16,641 nt of DNA from Gnomoniopsis sp. IMI 355080 (Eukaryota > Ascomycota > Sordariomycetes > Diaporthales > Gnomoniaceae). Position numbers and translations under genes: made by a program. The stretch spans positions 1 through 16,641 of the forward strand of contig JAPEVC010000410.1 in NCBI GenBank assembly GCA_027946555.1, read 5' to 3'. Below the pieces are notes generated by a model. The model was not told the origin of the DNA and searched no databases. It was given only the letters and a program-made list of their open reading frames with translations. Below are positions 1 to 9,240 of the stretch, piece after piece; the stretch's first letter is position 1; each line of letters begins with the position of its first letter.

Positions 1-736
1 GGGTGGAGGGCATGGGATGGTGGTGTGGGTTATTTAATGTGATGACTTTGATGAAGCCCGCGCGATCTTGCAGCGGCTACCTGAACAAATTACATTAAGG
101 TCACATTCCCATCCCCGGCCAATAGCTTCAGCCCTGGTTCAAGAGTAGCAGCGAACCAATCTACCTGGACCACAGAGGGAGGGAGGTCTGTTTCCCAATG
201 GAGGGTGTTGTCAAAGAATTACTGCATAGATGAGTGGCCGCGACAGAAAAAGACCAACACATTGGAACGAAAAACAAGCGCAACGTAACCGCGCGTGATT
301 CTTCATGGCATGATAGTGTTATGCTTCCGGGGTTCAATGCGCAAACAAGGCGCCGTGCAGCTTTTGAACCTTATGGGCTGTTACTCTATCAGATGCGCCT
401 AATCCGACCGGCTGGCCAATTGGCAATACTTTGGAGGGGATTCTGCCACCAAAAGTTCGCCGTGCGTGCCCGTTCATCATAGGAGCCAGCCGCCAAAGAA
501 AGTAAAAAAGACCAGTAAAGGCTTTCTTATCGTGGTCAAAGTTGAAGATGATCGACCCGATCGACAGGAGACACACCGAAAATTGCGGCGATATCGGTTC
601 TGCCGGTTTGGAAAGGAAGTATTCTACTGACCGCACATTTGTTGCCCAGCCCCTCTAGACGGACGCTAGAGCGGTACGAAGAGTAACTCTGAAGCAGCCA
701 GGCGATGCGCCGGCTGGGTGCTACTGTTGTCGCATT

Positions 737-771
737 GTGCAGTGCAGTGCAGTGCAGTGCAGCGCAGTGCA
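737..771. repeat. GTGCA pentamer tandem repeat, seven units
   Basis: Seven head-to-tail five-base units run from 737 to 771. Six read GTGCA and the sixth unit reads GCGCA, a single-base variant. Related GTG/TTG-rich sequence continues for about 30 bases downstream. It lies in non-coding DNA and has the form of a slippage-generated microsatellite. Confidence 0.9.
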
Positions 772-2454
772 GCGTTGTGTTGCATTGTTGCGTTTTGTCT
801 CTTTGCTGTCTAATAATGGTTTCGATAACAGAAAAAAAAATCCCTGATCCATCTGGACAACATGGCGGCATGGGAGGGGGGGGCCAACAAGTGGAAGGTT
901 CTCCCGGGGCGGACGTTTGAGAAACCGACCAAAAGTTGAACGAGACGTTGTGGTGTCACTGGCGTGTTAATTCATGGGATGGAACTTGACACTCTGACGC
1001 GAGTGACACTCCCACTTTCATAAGACCCGCTGTAATTTTTTTTTATAACTAAGAACACTACCTGGTATGGGGCTGCACCTTGTTGGGTAAAGAGCGTTAT
1101 GGGCCAACTTCAAGGTATTGAGCACGTCATGGGGGGGCCCCAAGTCGAGTGTCAGAGCAAAACAAGGTAGGTAGGATAGAAGTGGACGAGGTCGACGGAG
1201 ACTGTGCATCAAGGGTTTCTCGAGACAAATGATGACGACTACTTCCTTGGAGGGGAACGGGTTTGCCTTTTCGTATTGACGCCCCTTCGTGTTTTCGTCC
1301 GTCGGCATGCGCGGTGGTGGGAATAGTGAGGTAGCCACCTCTGGAGGTCGTATATGCATTTTTCTTGCCTTGCAAAGAGAGAGAGGCAGCCCGGCTATTT
1401 TGGCGACGGTAGGCAGTGATGACGGTTCAGACGAAAAGAGAGAGAGGGAGAGAAGTGGCTATGATGTACGATGTACAGTACTGTATGTACAGTAACCAAA
1501 ACAAGCCTGCCACTCGTATTGTCGATCACCCAACGGCGTTGTTCAACCAACCCCCCGGTGAAACAACAGGCAGCATTTGTTGCCAGTGGATGAGGGATGG
1601 GTCAGGACCAGTGCACCACCCGTGCACCCAGGGAAAAAAGGTTGCCCTCAATCAGGATTTCGAGACGGGTCCCCAATGCCGGGGCGAGGGAATCCACCGT
1701 GACAAGAGTGACACTCGAAGGTCCCGAATGTACCTTGCTCTTTGGGCCGAGTGGGTGGGGCGGGCAGAGCGGGTGGCTGTACCTGTGGAAGAGGGTAAAA
1801 ATAACACTACCCGAAGAGGCTTAGATGGTACGGGATACTCAATCTAGTCGTCTACTGCTGCGCCAGTGTATATCCGACGACTTTTGGGCGGAACATGGCA
1901 CCACTTTCTCTTTAAGAGAAGCAGATCACAAAGCTTCTCGTGATGGCTTCAACGTATAGCCCTGAGTCGTAGTCTCGGCTATGCGTACCTACTTTTATAT
2001 TGTGGCTGCTTGGTTTTTTTTTTAAAAAGCGTGTGAAGGCGTTGCGAGGCGTGGGAAAGTCTGAACTTCGTATTTGGTTTTCTTGCCGGCCAACGCCCAA
2101 AAGTCTCAGTCCCAGACTGGTCAATTTCCACGCTCCATGGGAAGGGGGAAGGAAAAACGTGTCGCAAGCGGGTGGGTGCTGAGAATGGGATTGAAAAGAA
2201 TACATACGTGTATGTAGACGAAAAGTAGTACCTACTATGGAGAGAGAGAGGCTATTTCTTGTCTCCCGTGCGCCAGGCTCGTTTGGCGCGCAAAGAGTCA
2301 TGGGGAGAATGTCTTGAATCGAGAGAGGAAACAGATTTAGATGTGGGCTTGGATAATGGGGTTCGCCTAATAAACAGGGCCGACTCAAGGGATCCACGGG
2401 GGCCATATGGCGATCATTCTGCGATGCGAGAACTCAGAACGTGGATGGATGGCT

Positions 2455-2466
2455 GGGGGGGGGGGG
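2455..2466. repeat. Homopolymer run of twelve G
   Basis: An uninterrupted run of twelve G residues in non-coding DNA. It is likely to be length-variable and prone to sequencing error. Confidence 0.85.
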
Positions 2467-3721
2467 CAGCAAGAGTTCAATTCAAAACTGCTAGCACATG
2501 ACATCATCGTTCGTCCATCTCGAACCTGTTGCGCCGTCATGCTTCACGATGGTGATGATCCTAATTCTCCCTCCATGCGGTTCTGTTGAAGGTGACGAGA
2601 AGCGGTTGGAAGCATCGAGAAACCCCGCGGCGCGTATTGTTCTTTTGCCTGGGTCAGCGACGTCAATGGATTAATGCATGGTTGAATGAGGAGTGATGCG
2701 GGTTGCCATTGCGAACCTATGGACAGATCCGGCGGGAATACGGATAGATTGTAACCATATTTACCGCATGTTGTGGTGGGATCTACTATGCGGTGATGGT
2801 ATAAGTAATGGGTAATATGGATTTAATTCTTGGTTTTACTATATGGTACAGAGTATGGAGGCATCTTGAGAGGTACTATTATAATGGACAGTACCAACCA
2901 TTGATTACTGCGTAGTAGTACTACTATAGTATAGCAGCAGTGTGTCGGCTCCCGCTTGCTTCCGTTTCTAGATTTAGAGGGGCAAAATTGGAATTCCACC
3001 TTTTTCTTTTCCTCCCATTTCCGTTGGCGGCTCTTGGCTCCCCTTGGCTCCCGCCCGTAGCCCCTGCTGATGAATACAACAGGGAGGTCCCAGTCCGGCC
3101 GGGATGAGTGGTATTTTATCTCAGCCACCTGCATATGACATGGATCTGTTGACCCATCCCTGGCAGACCAGCCCAGCCAATCTATCTGGACTTTTTGTAA
3201 CTGGGCAACCCCTGAACTCTAACCCCTAAGATTGGCCCTGCGCCTGCATGTCGACTTTGCTGAGCTTGTACGGAATAGAGGGATTCCATCCAACCTGCAC
3301 CATGGATATTAGATAATTTAAGAGGCTCGAGATTGACAGGTTGGAAGAATGGGTATACTTTGCGTACATACATGTCAAGTGGAGAGCCATCCATTTGCAC
3401 GCACCCGCAGTATGCAGTTGCAGTATCCAGAAAGTCTGCACGATCTCTGGTCCCGGTGGTCTTTGCATCCTGCCAGTATCCTCTCTTGTCTCCTCTTTTC
3501 TTTGCACGGAATATAAGTACATACATAGTAGTACGTAGTACTGCGTACAACAGAGTCCACTATTTTGGAATTTCATCATTGACTGTATGGGCCCACCCGA
3601 ACCATCTCTTTTTCCGGCCTGAACGTGTCTGAGCTCCGGCCCCTGTCAGCCAACCTTGCCCACTAGGTACATAGTACCCACTACGCACCACACCAAGGTC
3701 CAGCCCGCCAGGCCGCCCTGC

Positions 3722-3736
3722 GCTGCTGCTGCTGCT
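3722..3736. repeat. GCT trinucleotide repeat, five units
   Basis: Five consecutive GCT triplets lie just upstream of the pyrimidine-rich promoter block of the glycosyltransferase gene. No protein-coding frame there looks real, so this is read as a simple repeat in the promoter region. Confidence 0.8.
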
Positions 3737-3754
3737 ATCTAGCACTAAGCACAC

Positions 3755-3907
3755 TAGCCCTTTTCTTTTTATCTATCTCAAGCTGTCCCCTTTTTCATCC
3801 ACATTGCGCCTCTTCTGGTCCCGACTCGCTTTTTTGGAACAACCTCCTTCATCAACCCACCCCCATCCCATTCTTCTTTTTTGCTTTCCCACGCATCCTT
3901 TTCTTAG
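3755..3907 (+). promoter_or_regulatory. Pyrimidine-rich promoter block of the GT31 gene
   Basis: The top strand here is dominated by C and T, with many CTTTT, TCTTC and CCCATCC runs. Tracts of this kind often sit just before or at transcription start sites in filamentous fungi (general knowledge). It precedes the plus-strand glycosyltransferase gene and ends next to a tiny upstream reading frame at 3908-3925. A TATAA string lies further upstream at 3513-3517, but whether it is used is unknown. The transcription start is inferred to lie within or just after this block. Confidence 0.5.
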
Positions 3908-3925
3908 ATGACGGCACGCTCTTGA
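3908..3925 (+). other. Possible five-codon upstream ORF in the GT31 leader
   Basis: An ATG at 3908 opens a frame of five codons (M-T-A-R-S) followed by TGA. It is the last ATG before a 689-base stretch free of ATG that ends at the main start. If transcription begins upstream of it, this would be a short upstream ORF; if transcription begins downstream, it has no role. It is reported because it decides how the leader should be read. Confidence 0.3.
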
Positions 3926-4599
3926 CCTTGATTATTCTATCCATCGTCTTGTCCCTTGGATTTCCTGGCAGGAGAACAACCCACCAACAACTACAACAAT
4001 AAACACACAAAAGGCACTTGGCATCTCCCTTGTGTGTAGTGTGCTCTTTGTTGTTCCTTTGGGTTTGGTCTGACGGTACACGTAACCTGGACTACGAGAC
4101 CACGCAACCACCCGCCGTCAACTTGGCCCATCTACCCGTCCGTGCCTCCTGGTCTTGTCCGCCGGTTGTCTCGCCTGATCTAGCGCGCATCAGCAAGCCA
4201 CCGTACAGACCTGTCACTGTCATCGTCCCAGCTCTAGCCTGGCCCTGCTTGCTCTATTTGCGGCCGCTCCGCCCTGACCTTACGTACTCTGGGACCGCTT
4301 TTTGTCCTTCGTTTGCACAAAAACACCCTTAACGTCCAATCTTCCGACCTCGACCACAGTATCTCAAACTCCCACATCTTCGAACAATCAGCGCTGGAAT
4401 TTGCATCGGACAAGTTACCCAGACACCAGCCTCTGTGTCCCATCCCCGCATAACGTTGTTTCCTTTCTGGTCTCTTACTGCCGGCCATTCACCCCCAGTA
4501 CAAGGAACCGCGGGAAGGAGGAAGATCAGTGTAGCAGGTTTTCCCCCTACCTTTGCAAACACTACCCAGTACCAGGGAGGAGATACACAAGACGTCCGA
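3911..4599 (+). promoter_or_regulatory. AUG-free 5' leader of the GT31 gene
   Basis: Reading the plus strand base by base, no ATG in any frame occurs from 3911 to 4599. The first ATG after this stretch, at 4600, is in frame with the glycosyltransferase. The region is C/A/T-rich and shows no convincing coding signal of its own. The simplest reading is a long 5' untranslated leader kept clear of upstream start codons. A leader intron is possible (for example an acceptor-like CAG at 3968-3970 after a pyrimidine-rich stretch), but I could not fix both splice sites. Confidence 0.5.
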
Positions 4600-6288
4600 A
4601 TGAACTCTCCGCTCCCCCTTTCTACAAAAGACCTCAAAATCATGGGTGCCAGGATGCCCCCACCGCATCGTTTCCTCAACATGCGGAATCCCATGACAAG
4701 GGCGCTCTTGCTCGCCGCCTTTGTCATTGCACTCGTCGTCTTGACGATGAAGTCAAACACCTACGATGTCCGCTCCGCAGTTCTCAAGGCGACAAACACA
4801 GCCAAACAGGCAATAACATCACAAAAACCTCTCGATGCCTCGAGTGACTTCCACGGCCTCGACTTGGACAACCAGTACTCGGCTCCCTCCAACATTTCCG
4901 CCTTGATGAACTGCAACTATGACACACAGCACCTCAAAGTCCTACAGGACAAGTACGAGCTCGGAGAGCAGTTCGAGTACTTCAAGCGTTACGTCAAGAT
5001 CTCACGGCAGGACATTGATAGGAAACGTATGACGAAGCTCGACCAGTTCTTCCTCCCGAACACTGCCAAGACGGTGGATCTCGGCAAGAAGAGTTTGAAC
5101 GAGCAATGCCCGGAGCCTCTCGTCGTACCTGTGCCTAGGTCGCCCGCTCCCGACTCGGCCAACCTGACTGACTTCCTCTTTGGTGTCTCGACCACCTACG
5201 ACCGCTTCACCGACGCCGAGACGAGCCCGATCAACGAGTGGACATATTGGCTGACCGACAGCCATGGTCACTCCAACGGAGGAAAGCTGGTGCTCCTGCT
5301 GTTGGACGCTACCGATGACCAGTTGTATGATGCCTGGGACAGGCTTCACAAGGTCGGAATTGATGCCGACGTGTTTCACTCGGATAGCTCCATGGAGATG
5401 GCAGTGCGCTACCTGACCCTGATTCCCACCCTGTACAACCACCGCGACCGCCCCAACAAGAAGTGGCTCGTCCTGTGCGATGATGACACTTTCTTCCCTT
5501 CCCCTAACGCCCTTGTCGAGAGACTGTCCACATACGACCCGAACATGCCCCTCTACATTGGTACCTTTTCCGAGAACATCAACCAGATTGAACGCCACGG
5601 ATCCCAGGCTTACGGCGGTGCTGGCGTCTTCATCAGCATGCCTGTGGGTGAGATGGTCACTGAGCTTTACGATCAGTGCAAGACGAGTCAGAAGCTTCAG
5701 GAGGCCGACACTGGCTATGGTCCTCAGGGCGACATCCTGCTGCGCAAGTGCATCTACGAGAACAGCAACGTCCGTCTCAGTCTTGAGAACGATCTGTGGC
5801 AACTCGATCTCTACAGTGACCCATCAGGTTTCTACGAAAGCGGCATTCAGCCTTTGTCACTGCACCACTACCACGGTGGAGCCTACCACACCGCTTTCCC
5901 GTTCCAGTACACAAAGATGTCGCACATTTGCGGTGAGGACTGCTTCATGCAGCGTTTCTTGACCAACGACGATTTCGTCATCTCTTCTGGCTACAGTATT
6001 GCTCAGTACCCCGAGGGTGCTGACTACAACTGGGGCCAATTCGAGAAGACCTTCAATCCTACCGATGACAAAGACTGGACCCTCGACCACGCCTTCAGCC
6101 CTCAACGTGTGTCGCTGCTGAGGACAGGAAACAAAATTGCTTGGGAACTCAAGTCATCCACCCTCAATGATGACAGCACTGTTTCACAAGTTTACGTACG
6201 AAAGGCCAAGGATGAGCGGTGGGTCGACGCTGAGGGCTGGCCCATGAGCCAAGTCGACGGCGTGATTGAGCTGGTGTGGCTGCCATGA
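4600..6288 (+). CDS. Fringe-like GT31 glycosyltransferase, type II membrane protein
   Basis: From ATG 4600 this is 562 residues in one exon, ending in TGA at 6286-6288. A basic N-terminal tail of about 34 residues is followed by one hydrophobic segment (about 35-50, ALLLAAFVIALVVL), then a lumenal stem and catalytic domain. This is the usual type II Golgi layout. The catalytic part shows LVLCDDDTFF (about 290-299), whose Asp cluster (294-296) fits the metal/nucleotide-sugar DxD site, then AYGGAGVFI (337-345), QGDILLRKCI (376-385) and HHYHGG (422-427). These are hallmarks of Fringe-like/DUF604 proteins of family GT31. Asn-X-Ser/Thr sites occur at about 98 and 188. It probably transfers a sugar to a glycan or glycoprotein in the Golgi; donor and acceptor are unknown. 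ATG 4600 is the first AUG of the leader, but its context is weak (C at -3). ATG 4642 (548 residues) has A at -3 and G at +4 and still includes the membrane anchor. Coding potential and family are secure; the start and substrate are not. Confidence 0.87.
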   Translation: MNSPLPLSTKDLKIMGARMPPPHRFLNMRNPMTRALLLAAFVIALVVLTMKSNTYDVRSAVLKATNTAKQAITSQKPLDASSDFHGLDLDNQYSAPSNISALMNCNYDTQHLKVLQDKYELGEQFEYFKRYVKISRQDIDRKRMTKLDQFFLPNTAKTVDLGKKSLNEQCPEPLVVPVPRSPAPDSANLTDFLFGVSTTYDRFTDAETSPINEWTYWLTDSHGHSNGGKLVLLLLDATDDQLYDAWDRLHKVGIDADVFHSDSSMEMAVRYLTLIPTLYNHRDRPNKKWLVLCDDDTFFPSPNALVERLSTYDPNMPLYIGTFSENINQIERHGSQAYGGAGVFISMPVGEMVTELYDQCKTSQKLQEADTGYGPQGDILLRKCIYENSNVRLSLENDLWQLDLYSDPSGFYESGIQPLSLHHYHGGAYHTAFPFQYTKMSHICGEDCFMQRFLTNDDFVISSGYSIAQYPEGADYNWGQFEKTFNPTDDKDWTLDHAFSPQRVSLLRTGNKIAWELKSSTLNDDSTVSQVYVRKAKDERWVDAEGWPMSQVDGVIELVWLP

Positions 6289-9240
6289 AAGACCTGAGTT
6301 TCCCGGTCATTATTCACGCTTCCCTTCATCACTACAATTTCCAATCTGCGGTCTGCAATTAGTTCCGTGATTGAGCCCCATTCTTCCGGCAGGGCGGTTG
6401 ACTTGGCTAGTCTGGGCATTCGGAAATGCAACGGCATCAATTGGCGGCTTGGAAGATCATGCTGGGCGGCAGCCCCGTCTGATTACCGGGGGCGGCACAC
6501 AGCCTTAGAGCCGATGACGCGTTCGTCAACACACCAGGCTATTTTTAGCTATTGGCACGCGACTATCCCACATCCAATTCCGAGCATCACGAGTCGACCG
6601 CCGAAACCGACATTGCAGCGTCACCCTAGCTGCAAACGTGCATTCCTTGTACGCTTTTATTTCGAATTCGTCCAGCGTCGAGCTTGGATATCGACTCTGG
6701 ACCTTCGCTTCTAACGCCACACCATTATCCACCACTCCGCAAGCATTCGCCGGCGTTCTCCCCCTGCAGCCTACCTACCTACACGCCCTAGGCGAATGAT
6801 AATGCATAATTCCATCCGTGGGACCCGATGAGTCCCAGACTTGCTCAAGATACACGACAAAATCCGTCATTTACAACGCGCGATACAGGCACTACTCCTA
6901 TTGCATACAGCGGCTGGAAAGGATCCAACCGCTACGAGAGAGTTCCGGCGTTCAGAGTTTCACATCGAGGCCAGCTCCGTCGAGCTGTTGACCTACATAT
7001 CAAATTGGGCGTTGAGAGGGTGTATACATATACCGCAAATCGGTCTCTGCCATTTACTACTTCACTGGGGCGGGCGATGAGCGTTCTGGGATAGAGTTGC
7101 ATGTTTCGATATACTTCTGAAACGAGAGACGGAAGGATACAAGTCTCGAGAAGCCTTTTCTTTTCTTTTTTTACCCTTTTTTTTCTCTGTCGATTGGTGG
7201 TGTGGTCTGGCTTGACGCTCCTTGTGTACGATGTTGGATCATGCGAATAGCGATTCTGGAGAATACATGTGCCGATGCGGGCAGTTTCGGGATGGATCGC
7301 GAGGCACCCATTCATTGGATGGATGTACTGTACATACCTTGGGGGAGCAAGTTACGGACTTCTTGACAGGGTAGATATTAGATGGACTGAGATGCAAATT
7401 CAGCCATGTTCAAATAACCTGTTCCGGTTCCATACGTGAACTCTTCGACAGTGTGGCATAAGTGAATCTGCATTATAGTCCGGGTGTAATAGCAGTACAA
7501 CATATACATGTGCCGGATGCTATTAGACTTTGGCTGCACGCAACACCAGCCATCAACAATATCAATCGCAGCATTCACAAGACAAGATGAGACAAAAACC
7601 AGCCAGCTAACGCAGCATGTCAGCATCTGCCGTGCCACGTCAAACTTATCAAAAGATCGCGATTCAGGCCTTTGCACCAATTCTGCAATATCAGGTCATT
7701 GGGAAATTAATTCCAGCTGCCTAGGTACAGTAACATACCCAGATAGTTCTGGCTGGCTCAGTGGGGCTGGGGAAACACACACCCCCCCGGCCCACTCACT
7801 AACACCCACCCCCAATCTCTCTCTCTCTCTTCTCTAACATTGTGTTGGTTATCAGGGCGAACAGGAGATAAGAAGAAGCAGAAAGAAAGAAAATGACAAT
7901 CTGGTCTTTTTTCTTTTCTTCTCCCGCATGTGCATGCATTAATCTCCGGGTTGGGATATTGCGGCTTGGCGTATGTGCGTTTTTGCGTGGCGTTTTTGGG
8001 GACCCCCACCCACCTCACCTTTCTGGCGAATCCACTCGTGATCTCGGAGAGTTGTCTTTTTTTTTTTTTTTTGGTTGCGAACTATACGCAATGATAATGG
8101 TGGATGAGATGCGGGTCTCGTTTTGTATTTTGAGTCTCTCTATCTCTCTCTCTCTATGTGTGCTGTATCTGGCATGTAGATAGGGACGGGGGCTGAAAAA
8201 GGTATATGCCGTGTGTGGGTAGGTAAGTGTGTTACTTAGTCAGTACGGATATACACAGCTCCCCCGAACGAATGTTGCGTATAGCAGCATTTTCTTTATC
8301 AGGGGCGGACTAGTATTACGACTCGCCACTTGATATAAGCCATGTGTATGTGTGTTGGTGCTTCTCTATGGGGAGGCAGAGATCCGGGGGAATGAAGAGT
8401 GCCATTCCGGAATACTACAGAACCTCCGTTTGGTAGGGTGAAGAACGAGGAGAAGGAAGGCAGTCCCAAGTTTGACGTTGTGAAAGGCAAAAAAGAGATA
8501 TCAGACTGGTTTGCCTTCAAAATGCATGGTGATCTGTATACTTTTAAGGTTTAAGATGTTCCGCTGTTCCCCGGTAAATCAGAGAACAAAATAAAACAAA
8601 AAGATTATCATAGAAGAGAGAGGGATATAGTATAGTATAGTTTAGTAGGGGCAAGGGTAGTAAGAATGTCTTAGTAGCCCAATGGACGCACGCTTCAACT
8701 AATTGCTTCTCTGATATACATGTATGTATATTCCCTACGTTGACGTAGATCCAACGCAACCGTCATCACAACCGGATCGTGTTCCAGATCGTTCGTTGCA
8801 TGCGTGCGTTGGGTTAGGTAAATTCGGTAGATTAGGGTACAACCTAAAAGAATACAATACTTTGGATGGCACGAAGAGAGATGGGCAAGATAAGACCCGT
8901 GACAGGTATAATAACTAAGCGCAAAAAAAAACAGAAAGAAGACTAGTCCCCCCTAAAAGAAATAAAGTTTGAGGTTTGGGTAACATAGGGACTTTACCGC
9001 ATGAAGGGCTAAGGAGCTATGATGGGTAACGTGGTCCATCGTTATAGGTATTATCGCTTTCCAATCTATATCTCAGCTTTCCGTCTTGTCCACACACACG
9101 AGTCACTCACACACAGACAAAGCTGCTCACCGACGGCATATCGACTTCAGACCTTGAGTGCTATGACATGGGGTCTGTACGAAATACCACCGCCTCGGGG
9201 AGGGGGGTTCCAACCCATTGTTCCATCCGTCCATCCATGC
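6289..9240. other. Convergent intergenic region, 2.95 kb, without a supported gene
   Basis: This lies between the 3' ends of the plus-strand GT31 gene and the minus-strand SYLF gene, so both terminators and polyadenylation sites should be in it. Simple sequence is frequent: T-rich tracts around 7155-7190, CT repeats at about 7817-7835 and 8133-8156, a run of sixteen T at 8057-8072, TATAG repeats near 8627-8641 and CA repeats near 9093-9116. The part from about 6540 to 6790 is C/A-rich and resembles a fungal leader. A short plus-strand frame at 6832-7080 reads like a helical peptide but lacks an ATG and homology I can recognise. No tRNA or rRNA signature was seen. Confidence 0.55.
8057..8072. 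repeat. Homopolymer run of sixteen T
   Basis: Sixteen consecutive T residues in the convergent intergenic region. On the minus strand this is a poly-A tract about 1.2 kb beyond the SYLF stop codon, too far to be its likely polyadenylation site. Confidence 0.85.

Larger units (their letters stand above)
1..3750. other. Long stretch with no supported gene
   Basis: No open frame here looks like a conserved protein, and I could not chain short frames into a gene with credible splice sites. What can be seen is simple sequence and short symmetric elements: a GTGCA pentamer array at 737-771, a run of twelve G at 2455-2466, a five-unit GCT array at 3722-3736, several GTAC-cored palindromes (1474-1485, 2913-2926, 3531-3548, 3666-3678), and an 11-base interrupted palindrome found at 1001-1011 and again at 1706-1716. 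The right part probably includes distal promoter DNA of the glycosyltransferase gene. A rapidly evolving small gene or a noncoding RNA cannot be excluded from sequence alone. Confidence 0.6.

Noticed and set aside
1018..1359. A 113-codon minus-strand frame with a genuine ATG
   Set aside because: No domain, no signal peptide, no codon bias like the real genes, and it crosses simple sequence. Not enough to call a gene.
1416..1847. A 143-codon plus-strand frame near the first palindrome
   Set aside because: It begins within an AG-rich simple tract, its product shows no family resemblance, and a competing frame overlaps it. Treated as chance.
5002..5802. A 266-codon open frame on the minus strand opposite the GT31 gene
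   Set aside because: It lies wholly antisense to a well-supported coding region and has no recognisable domain. Long antisense frames are a normal by-product of GC-rich third codon positions.
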